Shown: one piece after another, positions 34,539-43,344 of the stretch
Numbering within the stretch: position 1 is the first letter of the stretch
How the letters are laid out: every line of letters begins with the position of its first letter
Origin: Flavobacteriales bacterium
GTDB lineage: Bacteria > Bacteroidota > Bacteroidia > Flavobacteriales_F > PHOS-HE28
Length of the DNA: 64,000 bases
NCBI GenBank assembly: GCA_016699575.1
Contig: CP064979.1
Span: 2,418,001-2,482,000 of the forward strand
Reading direction: 5' to 3'
Program-made: the position numbers and the translations under genes
The notes under the pieces: model-generated
The model's database searches: none
Told to the model about the DNA's origin: nothing
What the model saw: only the letters and a program-made list of their open reading frames with translations

Positions 34539-36386
34539 ATGAACAAACAGTACATCACCGCTCTTGCCGCGATCCTCGTCGCTGGCGGGGCCATTGCCCA
34601 AAGCAACGCGGGCACCCGCGCACTGAAAGAGCGCTATGACGCATCAGCCGTGCGCCACAACACCCCCGGCGCCGCCAAGGGTGCGGTCATTTGGAGCAAT
34701 ACGTTCGCCAGCGCGAGCGATTGGGTCATCAGCCATGACCCGAACGGGTTCGTGGTGGATTGGCAGATCGGTATCGGCTTGGAGAGCTCCGGCCAGTACG
34801 GCACCCCTGCGATCCTGAGCACCACGGCTTCGGATGGTTACGCAATGTTGTGCAGCGACTGTGGGAACAACGGCGGAAGCACCTACGAGCAGAGCTTCCT
34901 TACCACGGCCCAGTCCATCGACCTGAGCGCCTTTCCGAACGTTGTGCTCCAGTTCGAAACGCAGTACCGCCGTTTCAACAACGAGCAGACCTACATCGCC
35001 ATCAGCACCGACGGTGTGACCTGGCCTGTTCCCCCGAGCGATACGGCCACCGTGGGCCTGCCCACGGGGCTTTATCCCGTGTGGAAGGACGGCGAGCTCA
35101 CGCAGAGCGTTTCCCCGGGCAACCCCACCGTTAAGCGGATCAATATCAGCGATGCGGCCGGCAGCCAAGGCACCGTTTGGGTCCGTTTCTACTGGTACGG
35201 TGTATGGGGCTACGCCTGGTACGTTGATGACGTGCGGGTGGAAGAGCAGCCCCAATATGATGTTGTGATGAAGAGCGGTTTCGTATCCCACACTGGCACT
35301 GGTGATGAGTACGGCCGTATCCCTGCCGCCCAAATGGGCACCTTCCTGAACGTGGGCGGTGAGTTCACCAACCCGGGCGTGCAGGACCAGACCAACGTAT
35401 CGGTGAACGCCGATGTGGCCGGTTACAATGCGAACACCAGCGCCGCTCTGCTGGTTACGGACGAGACCTTGCTCATGGACGAGGACATCACCCTTGGTGG
35501 TGCACTGGCCCAGCAGCTTTACACCTGCAGTCTCTCGGTGACGAGCGATCAAGGGGGACAGGATGCTTACCCGGACAACAACCTCTACCTGCGCAACTTC
35601 GAGATCACGGACAATGTCTACTCCTTGGACGGTATCGATAACCACCCCGCTGGCTACGAACTGCTCACCGCAACCGGTACCAACAGCTTCACGGACAATG
35701 CCGATCAGTTGTTCCTGATGACCATGTACTACATCAGCACACCGATGACCGTCACCGGCCTTGAGGTGCTGCTCGCCAATGGCACCGTTGAAGGCGGTAC
35801 CATTACTGCCAGCATCCACGATACCACGGAGGTGCTGAACGACAATGTGCTGAGCCCGCTGGTGACCAGTTCGGAGACCGACGTAACGGCGTGGCACATC
35901 GCCAACGGCCGCGTCGGCATCGCGTTCAACCCTCCCTTCACGCTCAACCCGGGCGTGTACTACGCCGCGGTTGAACTGGTGAGCAACAGCAACGCGAACG
36001 ACATCCGCGTTCTGGACGATGTCACCGTGCCCCAGCCGGCCATCGCCAGCATGATCAGCTTGGCCAGTGACGGTCTTTCCTACAGCAACGGCAACGCCTA
36101 TGGGATCCGTCTCAGCAGCGATCCCGCTGTTGCCGTGCAGGAGAACACCGGTGCGCTGGAAGGCATCAACATCTATCCGAACCCCAGCGAGGGCCTGTTC
36201 ACCATCAATGCAGCCGAGGCCGGCAGCTACCTGGTGGACGTGACCAACATCCTGGGCGAGGTGGTGTACACCGTGAACTTCAACAACCTCACCGTTGTTG
36301 ACCTGAGTGGCCTAGCCAAGGGCGTGTACAGCGTGCGCGTGAGCAACGACGTTGCCAGCACCGTGCAGAAAGTGACGATCCGCTAG
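34539..36386 (+). CDS. Secreted T9SS type A protein with jelly-roll/choice-of-anchor-like domain
   Basis: 615 residues with a signal peptide (about 1-20, ending GGAIA|Q). An N-terminal beta domain (about 45-235) resembles MAM/choice-of-anchor domains: it ends in YVDDVRVEE and starts after IWSNTFAS. A second beta-rich domain follows. From about 543 (INIYPNPSEG) to the end (VSNDV..QKVTIR) is a T9SS type A sorting domain. It has its own strong -7 promoter and a terminator, so it is monocistronic and perhaps highly expressed. The ligand is unknown. Confidence 0.88.
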   Translation: MNKQYITALAAILVAGGAIAQSNAGTRALKERYDASAVRHNTPGAAKGAVIWSNTFASASDWVISHDPNGFVVDWQIGIGLESSGQYGTPAILSTTASDGYAMLCSDCGNNGGSTYEQSFLTTAQSIDLSAFPNVVLQFETQYRRFNNEQTYIAISTDGVTWPVPPSDTATVGLPTGLYPVWKDGELTQSVSPGNPTVKRINISDAAGSQGTVWVRFYWYGVWGYAWYVDDVRVEEQPQYDVVMKSGFVSHTGTGDEYGRIPAAQMGTFLNVGGEFTNPGVQDQTNVSVNADVAGYNANTSAALLVTDETLLMDEDITLGGALAQQLYTCSLSVTSDQGGQDAYPDNNLYLRNFEITDNVYSLDGIDNHPAGYELLTATGTNSFTDNADQLFLMTMYYISTPMTVTGLEVLLANGTVEGGTITASIHDTTEVLNDNVLSPLVTSSETDVTAWHIANGRVGIAFNPPFTLNPGVYYAAVELVSNSNANDIRVLDDVTVPQPAIASMISLASDGLSYSNGNAYGIRLSSDPAVAVQENTGALEGINIYPNPSEGLFTINAAEAGSYLVDVTNILGEVVYTVNFNNLTVVDLSGLAKGVYSVRVSNDVASTVQKVTIR

Positions 36387-36407
36387 GCGGTATCCGAACG
36401 AAACGGG

Positions 36408-36445
36408 CCCGCGCATCCTGGCAACAGGGTGCGCGGGTTCTTTTT
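36408..36445 (+). terminator. Rho-independent terminator after the 34539 gene
   Basis: A 13-bp stem (CCCGCGCATCCTG with CAGGGTGCGCGGG, one G-T pair) and a 4-nt loop, followed by TTCTTTTT. It lies between convergent genes. Confidence 0.9.
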
Positions 36446-36451
36446 GCGGCC

Positions 36452-37018
36452 CTACCTGGCCAGGTCGTTGGAAGGCACGTAGGGTTCCATGTACCCTTCG
36501 CGGGCCATCTTCCCGCCGATCTCCATGAACTTCTCCTTCTCCGGCCAGGCCCAGGTGTTCAGACCGTCCACGTAGCGGTTGAACATGCAGAAGCTGGCTG
36601 CGATGAGCACGGTATCGTGGATCTCGATGTCCGTGGCACCGGATTCCCTTGCCTGGGCAACATCGTCTTCGGTAACGTGCTTGCCGCCGCGTTGCACTTG
36701 GTGCGCTACGTGCAGCAGGGCTCGCATCCTGGGCGATAGTGCCTCGTTGGGCAGTCCTGCCTTGATCTCGTCAATGAAGTCGGCCGCGCGGCCCAAGTGC
36801 GCACAGGCGGCTGCGGCGTGGCTGGTGTGACAGAAGTGGCAGCCGTTCCACCAGCTCACGCTGGCAGCGATGATCTCGCGCTCGCCCTTTGTGAGCGTGC
36901 TGGGTCCTTGCAAAAGGATCTCCACCAGTTCACGGAGCGGCTTCGCGGTCTCGGGACGGTAGATCAGCAAGCCACTGATGCCGGGGCTGTGGCCGGGAGG
37001 GAGGTTGATGTGGGGCAT
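36452..37018 (-). CDS. Carboxymuconolactone decarboxylase/AhpD-like peroxidase-related protein
   Basis: 188 residues. The redox motif is CHFCHTSH (about residues 64-71), matching the CxxC of AhpD-like alkylhydroperoxidases. The fold is all-helical. Members reduce peroxides or are of unknown role. ATG 37018 gives MPHINLPP, as in relatives; an upstream start would add 34 doubtful residues. It is convergent with the 34539 gene. Confidence 0.88.
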   Translation of the reverse strand: MPHINLPPGHSPGISGLLIYRPETAKPLRELVEILLQGPSTLTKGEREIIAASVSWWNGCHFCHTSHAAAACAHLGRAADFIDEIKAGLPNEALSPRMRALLHVAHQVQRGGKHVTEDDVAQARESGATDIEIHDTVLIAASFCMFNRYVDGLNTWAWPEKEKFMEIGGKMAREGYMEPYVPSNDLAR

Positions 37019-37121
37019 GCCGGGAATGTGGGGTGAAAATGGAGGTCGTTCCTGCGCACGTGATCCGGGCGGAGGCCAATACTGCGGTTCGTTGTGCCGA
37101 TGGCTGGGACCGCAATGCAAG

Positions 37122-37155
37122 CCAAAAACGAACGGCGCCGAGAAGGCGCCGTTCG
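37122..37155 (-). terminator. Rho-independent terminator of the atpD-atpC unit
   Basis: Perfect 11-bp stem CGAACGGCGCC/GGCGCCGTTCG with a 5-nt loop; on the reverse strand it is followed by a run of five T. It lies 20 bp after the atpC stop. Confidence 0.9.
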
Positions 37156-37175
37156 GAAATGCTCTTTGGGATCGG

Positions 37176-37412
37176 TCACTCCGCCAACACCAGCACGGTG
37201 TTTTTCATCACTTCCACCACGCCGCCCTTAACGGGGAACTCCTGCACTTTGCCGTCAGCGGTGGTCACCTTCACGTTGCCTGCCTTAAGCACGGTGATCA
37301 GCGGGGCGTGGTTGTCCAGGAAGCCCATGCTGCCGTCCACACCGGGCACGCTCACTTGCTTGGCTTCGCCCTTGAAGACCTCCTTGTCCGGGGTGATGAT
37401 CTCTAGTTTCAT
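37176..37412 (-). CDS. atpC: ATP synthase F1 subunit epsilon, short form
   Basis: 78 residues against 139 in E. coli. Only the N-terminal beta-sandwich is present (EIITPDKEVFKGEAKQV, then GSMGFLDNHAPL and GGVVEV). The C-terminal helical domain, which in other bacteria inhibits ATP hydrolysis, is missing. This form is normal for many Bacteroidota. It is the second gene after atpD, with a long hairpin between them. The other ATP synthase genes are not in the window. Confidence 0.93.
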   Translation of the reverse strand: MKLEIITPDKEVFKGEAKQVSVPGVDGSMGFLDNHAPLITVLKAGNVKVTTADGKVQEFPVKGGVVEVMKNTVLVLAE

Positions 37413-37417
37413 GTGTC

Positions 37418-37490
37418 CATGTGATCATGTGTCCATGTGCTCATGCGCTCGGGCCACGGCCACTTGGGCACATGGACGCATGGTCACATG
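37418..37490. repeat. 23-bp inverted repeat between atpD and atpC
   Basis: Arms 37418-37440 and 37468-37490 are complementary at 21 of 23 positions, with a 27-nt loop. They are built from words CATGTG and GTCCATGTG. In the atpDC mRNA this forms a long stem-loop directly before the atpC start. Confidence 0.75.
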
Positions 37491-37493
37491 CTA

Positions 37494-39005
37494 TCAGGCT
37501 TTCGCCGCGTCAGCGAGCATCTTCTTACCGGCCGTGATAACGTCCTCGATGCTGCCCTTCAGGTTGAATGCCGTTTCAGGGTACTCGTCCATTTGGCCGT
37601 CCAGGATCATGTTGAAGCCCTTGATGGTTTCCTCGATGGGCACCATCACTCCGGGCAGGCCGGTGAACTGCTCGGCGACGAAGAACGGCTGGCTCAGGAA
37701 ACGCTGCACTTTACGGGCACGGTTCACGGACATCTTGTCGTCTTCGCTCAATTCGTCCATGCCGAGGATGGCGATGATGTCCTGCAGTTCCTTGTAGCGC
37801 TGGAGGATGGCCTTCACGCGCTGGGCGCAACGGTAGTGCTCCTCGCCAACGATGGCAGGCGTCAGGATGCGGCTGGTGGAATCCAGCGGATCCACCGAAG
37901 GATAGATACCCAGCTCTGCGATCTTGCGGCTCAACACCGTGGTGGCGTCCAAGTGCGCGAACGTGGTGGCCGGCGCTGGATCGGTCAAGTCATCCGCGGG
38001 CACGTAAACGGCCTGCACTGAGGTGATGGAACCGCGCTTGGTGGAAGTGATGCGTTCTTGCATGGCACCCATCTCCGTTGCCAGCGTAGGTTGGTAACCC
38101 ACGGCGCTCGGCATACGGCCCAGCAGCGCCGATACTTCGGAACCCGCTTGCGTGAAGCGGAAGATGTTGTCCACGAAGAACAGGATGTCACGGCCGCCGC
38201 TCTGCTCATCGCCATCGCGGAAGTACTCGGCCAAGGTGAGGCCGCTCAGGGCCACACGTGCACGGGCTCCAGGGGGCTCGTTCATCTGCCCGAAAACGAA
38301 GGTGGCCTGGCTCGTCTCGAGTTTGGTGTAATCCACCTTGCTCAGATCCCAGCCCCCCTTCTCCATGCTGTGCATGAAGTCGTCACCGTACTTCACGATG
38401 CCGCTTTCGATCATTTCACGGAGCAGGTCGTTCCCTTCGCGGGTGCGTTCACCAACACCGGCGAAAACACTGTAGCCGCTGTAGCCCTTGGCGATGTTGT
38501 TGATCAGCTCCTGGATCAACACGGTCTTGCCCACACCAGCACCACCGAACAGACCGATCTTACCGCCTTTGGCATAGGGCTCGATCAGGTCGATGACCTT
38601 GATGCCGGTGAACAGCACCTCAGTGCTGGTGCTCAGTTCCTCGAACTTGGGAGCGGAACGGTGGATGGGATAGCTCTTGCCGCCGCTCACGTCCTTCATG
38701 CCGTCGATGGCAGCGCCCACCACATTGAAGAGACGGCCTTTGATCGCGTCGCCCACGGGCATGGCGATCGGTTGGCCTTGGCCCTCAACGCGGGTATCCC
38801 GGGCGAGGCCATCGGTGCTGTCCATGGAAACAGCGCGTACGGTGTCTTCACCGATGAGCTGCTGGGTCTCCAGGATCAACACGTTTCCGTCTTCGCGTTT
38901 GATGTGCAGCGCGTCGTAGATGTTGGGCAGGTCCTTGCCGGCCTCGAAACGAACGTCCACAACGGGTCCGATCACCTGGACCACCTTACCGATCTGCTTT
39001 GCCAT
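37494..39005 (-). CDS. atpD: ATP synthase F1 subunit beta
   Basis: 503 residues. Walker A is GGAGVGKT (about 157-164), the catalytic Glu is in GVGERTREGNDL (about 190), and the DELSEED-like loop reads MDELSEDD. The beta subunit holds the catalytic nucleotide sites. Start 39005 gives MAKQIGKVVQVIGPVVDV, as in relatives. A TACTTTCG -7 box lies at 39065-39072 on the reverse strand. The 5' UTR has a CCTGCC/GGCAGG hairpin. Confidence 0.97.
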   Translation of the reverse strand: MAKQIGKVVQVIGPVVDVRFEAGKDLPNIYDALHIKREDGNVLILETQQLIGEDTVRAVSMDSTDGLARDTRVEGQGQPIAMPVGDAIKGRLFNVVGAAIDGMKDVSGGKSYPIHRSAPKFEELSTSTEVLFTGIKVIDLIEPYAKGGKIGLFGGAGVGKTVLIQELINNIAKGYSGYSVFAGVGERTREGNDLLREMIESGIVKYGDDFMHSMEKGGWDLSKVDYTKLETSQATFVFGQMNEPPGARARVALSGLTLAEYFRDGDEQSGGRDILFFVDNIFRFTQAGSEVSALLGRMPSAVGYQPTLATEMGAMQERITSTKRGSITSVQAVYVPADDLTDPAPATTFAHLDATTVLSRKIAELGIYPSVDPLDSTSRILTPAIVGEEHYRCAQRVKAILQRYKELQDIIAILGMDELSEDDKMSVNRARKVQRFLSQPFFVAEQFTGLPGVMVPIEETIKGFNMILDGQMDEYPETAFNLKGSIEDVITAGKKMLADAAKA

Positions 39006-39019
39006 GGGTCTATTTGATG

Positions 39020-39043
39020 CGGGCCTGCCTGCCGAAGGCAGGG
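39020..39043. repeat. Palindromic CCTGCCTGCC/GGCAGG element
   Basis: GGCCTGCCTGCCGAAGGCAG forms a small hairpin in the atpD 5' UTR. A relative (CCTGCCTG-5 nt-CAGGCAGG) is found at 58111-58131 inside the ALDH leader copy, so this is a dispersed palindrome. Confidence 0.5.
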
Positions 39044-39064
39044 ATACCCCCTGTTTTGCGGCCG

Positions 39065-39072
39065 CGAAAGTA
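39065..39072 (-). promoter_or_regulatory. -7 box of atpD-atpC
   Basis: Reads TACTTTCG on the reverse strand, 60 nt before the atpD ATG. Confidence 0.45.
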
Positions 39073-39199
39073 GCCGGACCGGACATACAGGGCCGGGGTG
39101 TGGAAAAAAGCGATTCGCGTAGCGCAACATCCCTTTGTGGACCGGTCGTGCTTGGGCGCCGTGGGATAGCCAGTTCACACGCTCATCTTCGGCCCAGGA

Positions 39200-40132
39200 A
39201 TGAGGATCCACACCGATATCTCGCAGTTCTACGGGGTGAAACGCCCCGTGCTCACCACGGGCACCTTCGATGGCGTGCACATGGGCCATCGCAAGATCCT
39301 TTTGCGGCTCAAGGAGATCGCTCAGCGCGAAGAGGGGGAAAGTGTGCTCTTCACGTTCCATCCCCACCCGAGGATGGTGCTTTTCCCGCACGACAACGAC
39401 CTGAAGCTGCTGAGCACCCAGAAGGAGAAGACCTCGCTGCTCGAAGATGCCGGTATCGACCATCTCCTTGTTGTGCCCTTTACGCGTTCGTTCAGCCGGA
39501 TGACCGCATTGGAGTACGTGCGCAACATCCTCGTGGACGGTATCGGCGTGCATGCCATGGTGATCGGGCACGACCACCGTTTCGGGCGCAATCGCGAGGG
39601 TGATATCGGCACGCTGCGCCAGTTCGGCGAGGTGTACGATTTCAAGGTGGAGGAGATCCCAGCCGAGGAGATCGATCATGTGAAGGTGAGCAGCACCAAG
39701 GTGCGGCATGCCCTGCAGGCGGGTGATGTGGCCCAAGCCTGCCACTGGCTCGGGTACGAATATCCCTTGACCGGCTTGGTCGTGAAGGGCGACCAGGTGG
39801 GCCGGACCATCGGTTTCCCAACGGCCAACATCGCCCTCACCGACCCTTACAAACTGGTACCGGGCGACGGCGTGTATGCCGTTCACGTCTCCTTGCGCGA
39901 CGGTGAACACTTCGGCATGCTCAATATCGGTAAGCGGCCCACCGTGCACAGCGACGGAGAGCGCACCGTGGAGGTGCATGTGCTCGGCTTGGAGCGCGAC
40001 TTGTACGGAGAGACCATCACCGTGCGTTTCCATCAACGCGTGCGTGACGAGATGAAGTTCAACGGCCTGGACGGCCTCAAGCAGCAGTTGGCGATCGATC
40101 GCGACCACGTCTCACGTTTGTTCGCGCAATGA
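39200..40132 (+). CDS. ribF: Bifunctional riboflavin kinase/FMN adenylyltransferase
   Basis: 310 residues. The FAD synthetase half (about 1-185) has GTFDGVHMGH (about 21-30) and the SSTKVRHAL motif. The flavokinase half (about 187-308) has GRTIGFPTANI (about 203-213). It makes FMN and FAD from riboflavin, the product of RibE at 10014. The stop overlaps the following LRR gene by 4 bp. Confidence 0.96.
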   Translation: MRIHTDISQFYGVKRPVLTTGTFDGVHMGHRKILLRLKEIAQREEGESVLFTFHPHPRMVLFPHDNDLKLLSTQKEKTSLLEDAGIDHLLVVPFTRSFSRMTALEYVRNILVDGIGVHAMVIGHDHRFGRNREGDIGTLRQFGEVYDFKVEEIPAEEIDHVKVSSTKVRHALQAGDVAQACHWLGYEYPLTGLVVKGDQVGRTIGFPTANIALTDPYKLVPGDGVYAVHVSLRDGEHFGMLNIGKRPTVHSDGERTVEVHVLGLERDLYGETITVRFHQRVRDEMKFNGLDGLKQQLAIDRDHVSRLFAQ

Positions 40133-40722
40133 CAAGGTTCCTCCCGTACCTGCTCTTCCTCTGTTCGTTGACCGCGACGGCCCAATTGCTCGATGCGCCC
40201 GCGCTCGACAGTGTTCGCACCTTCAACAGCCTCGAACGCGCATTGAAGGATCCCCTGAGCGTCCATCGGCTCGACCTTTCCGGAAAGAAGATGAAGGCGG
40301 TGCCTGAGGAAGTGCGGCAGTTCAAGAACCTCAACATGCTCGACCTGGGGAAGAACAAGCTCAAGGAACTACCCGATTGGCTGGCCGAGCTTCCTTACTT
40401 GCAGGAGGTGCACCTGGGCCGCAACAAGTTCACGGCATTCCCCGGTGTGCTTTGCAAGCATGTGCACTTGAAGAAGATCGTGGCCAGCCAGAACGAGATC
40501 GATGGTTTACCGCCCTGTATCGGTGGTCTGGAGAAGCTCGTGGTGCTCGACCTGTGGAGCAACGACATCGGTGCGCTGCCCGCCGAGGCGGAAAATTTGA
40601 AGGCACTCCGCTTCCTTGACCTCCGCGTGATCGAGATGAACGCCGAGGAGCAGGCAGCGATCCAGGAGCTGGTGCCGTGGGCCACCACATACTTCAGCAC
40701 GCCCTGCAATTGCGGACAGTAG
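40129..40722 (+). CDS. Secreted leucine-rich repeat protein
   Basis: 197 residues with a signal peptide (about 1-18, ending LTATA|Q). About five LRRs of the 23-residue type follow, such as LNMLDLGKNKLKELPDWL and LVVLDLWSNDIGALPAEA. The carboxyl end has CNCGQ. It is probably a periplasmic or surface binding protein. It is translationally coupled to ribF without an evident functional link. Confidence 0.85.
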   Translation: MTRFLPYLLFLCSLTATAQLLDAPALDSVRTFNSLERALKDPLSVHRLDLSGKKMKAVPEEVRQFKNLNMLDLGKNKLKELPDWLAELPYLQEVHLGRNKFTAFPGVLCKHVHLKKIVASQNEIDGLPPCIGGLEKLVVLDLWSNDIGALPAEAENLKALRFLDLRVIEMNAEEQAAIQELVPWATTYFSTPCNCGQ

Positions 40723-40790
40723 CGCGCTTCAACGCCGGACCTTTCTTTGGCGCTTGAAGCCAGAGCCCTGGAACCGGGGGCTTCGTCCGC

Positions 40791-41384
40791 ATGCCACCTG
40801 AACTTCTCCTCGCTTTCGAATGGTCGGCCGTTGCGCTCAACATCGGCTTCACCATCCTCATTGCGTTGGAGAAGCGCCCGGGCTGGTTGCTGGGGTTCGT
40901 GGCTGCCATTTTGAGCATGGTGGTGTATGCCGCAAAGGATGCGTGGCTCATGACCGTGCTCAACGCTTTCTACGCGGGGATGGGCCTTTACGGCTGGTGG
41001 TCGTGGGGCAGAGATCCCGTCTCGAAGACCATTGTCGAGTTCCCGTTCCCCAAGCACGCAGTGCTGCTGTTGCTCGGCTGCGGCATCACGGTGTCCCTAT
41101 GGGCGACCATGCATTGGTTGCGCATCCCCGGCGACTACCAGTTGATGGAAGCCTTCGTTGCCGCTTTCGCCATCATCGCCACATGGATGATGAGCGCCAA
41201 GGTCCTGAGCAACTGGATCTACTGGACCATCGGTGATCTGGTGTCCGTGGTGTACAGCGAGTTGTTGGACCTGCACGGGTACGCCCTGCTCAACGCGGTG
41301 TACATCGGCCTTGCGGTGGCCGGATACGTGCGCTGGCGCAGGGCGTACCGTGAGCAATGGCCAAAGCCAGCGGTTACTGCTTGA
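40791..41384 (+). CDS. pnuC: Nicotinamide riboside transporter PnuC family
   Basis: 197 residues with about seven membrane helices. The family marks NAFYAGMGLYGWWSW (about 58-72) and NWIYWTIGDLVSVV (about 143-156) are present. PnuC proteins carry nicotinamide riboside by facilitated diffusion. No transport-coupled riboswitch is seen upstream; a GAAGCC/GGCTTC hairpin lies at about 40757-40783. The gene ends inside the convergent 41374 gene (11-bp overlap). Confidence 0.9.
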   Translation: MPPELLLAFEWSAVALNIGFTILIALEKRPGWLLGFVAAILSMVVYAAKDAWLMTVLNAFYAGMGLYGWWSWGRDPVSKTIVEFPFPKHAVLLLLGCGITVSLWATMHWLRIPGDYQLMEAFVAAFAIIATWMMSAKVLSNWIYWTIGDLVSVVYSELLDLHGYALLNAVYIGLAVAGYVRWRRAYREQWPKPAVTA

Positions 41385-43200
41385 TGAATGTCTTCGTGCC
41401 TCTGGCGCCACCGTCGTTGAGAACCACGCTGTAGCTACCGGGAGCCAATGCCGAAACGTTGAAGTTGCGCACAGCGCTGCTGCCCAATAGCTCGTTTATC
41501 ACGACGCGGCCTGTTGCGTCGACTACCGCGAGCGTGGCCCGTTCGTTCGCCGCATAGGTGAGCGTGATCATATCGTGGGCCGGGTTAGGTGCGAGGCCGA
41601 ACTCCAACCGCCCGGAGGGATCCACTACACCCGTGCTCAGGTCGAACGTGCCAATGTGATCGAGCTGTGTGCTATTGCCGCTTGTAAAAGCGCCCCCGAT
41701 CACCACCAGGTTGCCGTGCAAGGCGATGTCCTGTACGTTGTTGTCCAAGGTTGCGGCGGGTTCGAACTGGTCGGGCACGCCGTGGAAGCGCGCGATGTTG
41801 CTGCCGTAGGTGAGGCCACTGGCAATGTTGAATTCACCGCCCAGGTACAGTGTCGTGTCCGCAACATGCAAGGTGTGGATGGCACTGATGCCAACACCCG
41901 GGAAGACGTAGTTGGTAAGGTTCGGCATCAACTGTTCCCAAGCGCTGCTACCAGCGGCCAGACGCGCAAGACCGAACACCGGCGCTATGTTCTCGAAGAG
42001 GTCACCGCCGGCGTGCAAAGCCCCATCGAACAGTTCCAGGTCGCGCACAGCCGCGTTCAACCCACCGGCCAGTTGCTCCCATCCGCCGTTGTTCAGCCGC
42101 GCCACGTGCATCAAGCTGGTGTCCTGCGCGCCGAAGACCTGTACGCCGACGAACTCGCCGCCGATGATCAGGTCCCCGTTGAAGGAGGCCAGCGCCAGGA
42201 TCGTGCCGTTCAGGTTGCCACCGACGTCCTGCCACGACAGGCCCACCAGTTTGCGCACACGCTGGTCGGTGCCCGCGAACCCGCTCACCGTGCCGGCCGC
42301 GAACAGCTCGCCATTGTGGATGTGCAAGGCGTGCACCGATGGCGCCTGCCCTTGGAATACGTTGCTGTAGCTCCACATGGTTCCGTTCCAGATGGCCACG
42401 TCGGTTGCATTGTTCTGGAACGAACCACCGACCATGACGATACCCGCTTGCTCAATGGCGCACTCGATCGTCCCATCGAGGCCATTGCCCATTTCCTGGA
42501 AAGTGTTGCCGTCCCAGCGGGCCACGCGTGTGCGGTTCAGACCACCGGCCTGGGTGAAGTCGCCCGCAACGAGCAGGTCGCCGTTGCCCAGGGTGAGCAG
42601 TGTCGTAACGGTGCCGTTGGTACCGCCACCCAGGCTGAACCATGGGTCGCCGGGCGGGTAGCCGGGTTGGATCCAAGCGAGTTCATCTGCGGTGAAACCT
42701 TGTTCGGTTCCCCATGTGGCCACATCGGCAATGGTGATGTCGTGCACGAAGGCGAGGTTCATTTCGTCGTGGATACGTTGCGCCAATGCTCCATTGCCGC
42801 TCTCGCGCATCAGATGGCCCACGGCGCAAGCGGTGTTCTGCTCGTCGATGAACACCGGATTGCGGTAGTCCAGCACATGGTTCTGCGGGAAACGGCCGGC
42901 GTCGGCATAGGCCCGCAGCCGCCCGATGAGATGGATGCGGTTGGCCAACTGGGATGGGCTCAGGCCTTTCGGAGCGCTACTGCTCAGCCGGTCGCACACC
43001 ATGCGCAGGTGTGTGCCGATGCGGTCCGGCTCGTTGCGGAAATGCCTTGGTGTTGAAGCAAGCGACGCCGGGTCCATGGTGCGCCACTGGACGTTCACTT
43101 CCATCAGGTGGGCTGCCAGCGGTGCTTCGGCTTGCGGTGGCAATTGGGCCGTTGCAGCGGTTGTCGTTGCGCAGGCCAAGGCGAGGATGAGTGTTCTCAT
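41374..43200 (-). CDS. Secreted T9SS type A protein with propeller-like repeats
   Basis: 608 residues with a signal peptide (about 1-18, ending TAATA|Q). Residues 20-190 form a helical N domain including GHLMRESGNG. Repeats of about 45 residues follow (for example GDLLVAGDFTQAGGLNRT, GDLIIGGEFVGV, TLYLGGEFNIASG), likely blades of a beta-propeller. The T9SS domain spans about 535-608 (LAPNPAHDM to TKTFIKQ). No enzymatic motif is visible. Confidence 0.85.
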   Translation of the reverse strand: MRTLILALACATTTAATAQLPPQAEAPLAAHLMEVNVQWRTMDPASLASTPRHFRNEPDRIGTHLRMVCDRLSSSAPKGLSPSQLANRIHLIGRLRAYADAGRFPQNHVLDYRNPVFIDEQNTACAVGHLMRESGNGALAQRIHDEMNLAFVHDITIADVATWGTEQGFTADELAWIQPGYPPGDPWFSLGGGTNGTVTTLLTLGNGDLLVAGDFTQAGGLNRTRVARWDGNTFQEMGNGLDGTIECAIEQAGIVMVGGSFQNNATDVAIWNGTMWSYSNVFQGQAPSVHALHIHNGELFAAGTVSGFAGTDQRVRKLVGLSWQDVGGNLNGTILALASFNGDLIIGGEFVGVQVFGAQDTSLMHVARLNNGGWEQLAGGLNAAVRDLELFDGALHAGGDLFENIAPVFGLARLAAGSSAWEQLMPNLTNYVFPGVGISAIHTLHVADTTLYLGGEFNIASGLTYGSNIARFHGVPDQFEPAATLDNNVQDIALHGNLVVIGGAFTSGNSTQLDHIGTFDLSTGVVDPSGRLEFGLAPNPAHDMITLTYAANERATLAVVDATGRVVINELLGSSAVRNFNVSALAPGSYSVVLNDGGARGTKTFIKQ

Positions 43201-43344
43201 GGTCGTTCGTTCGGGTTCCGGCTGTATGATGCGGGCCGCGCCGCCATCGCTGCCCGGAAGTGATGGAAAGTTGACGAATGCCGCTGCTTCCGGGCGTCCT
43301 CACAGCCCGTGGTTGGTGTAGGACAAGTCGTGACCGATGGCCCT

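Noticed and set aside
40723..40790. Riboswitch before pnuC
   Set aside because: Only a short GAAGCC/GGCTTC hairpin is visible; no known riboswitch core could be matched in 68 bp.
43252..43295. GCCCGGAAG/CTTCCGGGC inverted repeat as terminator
   Set aside because: The 26-nt loop and absence of a T-run make a Rho-independent terminator unlikely.
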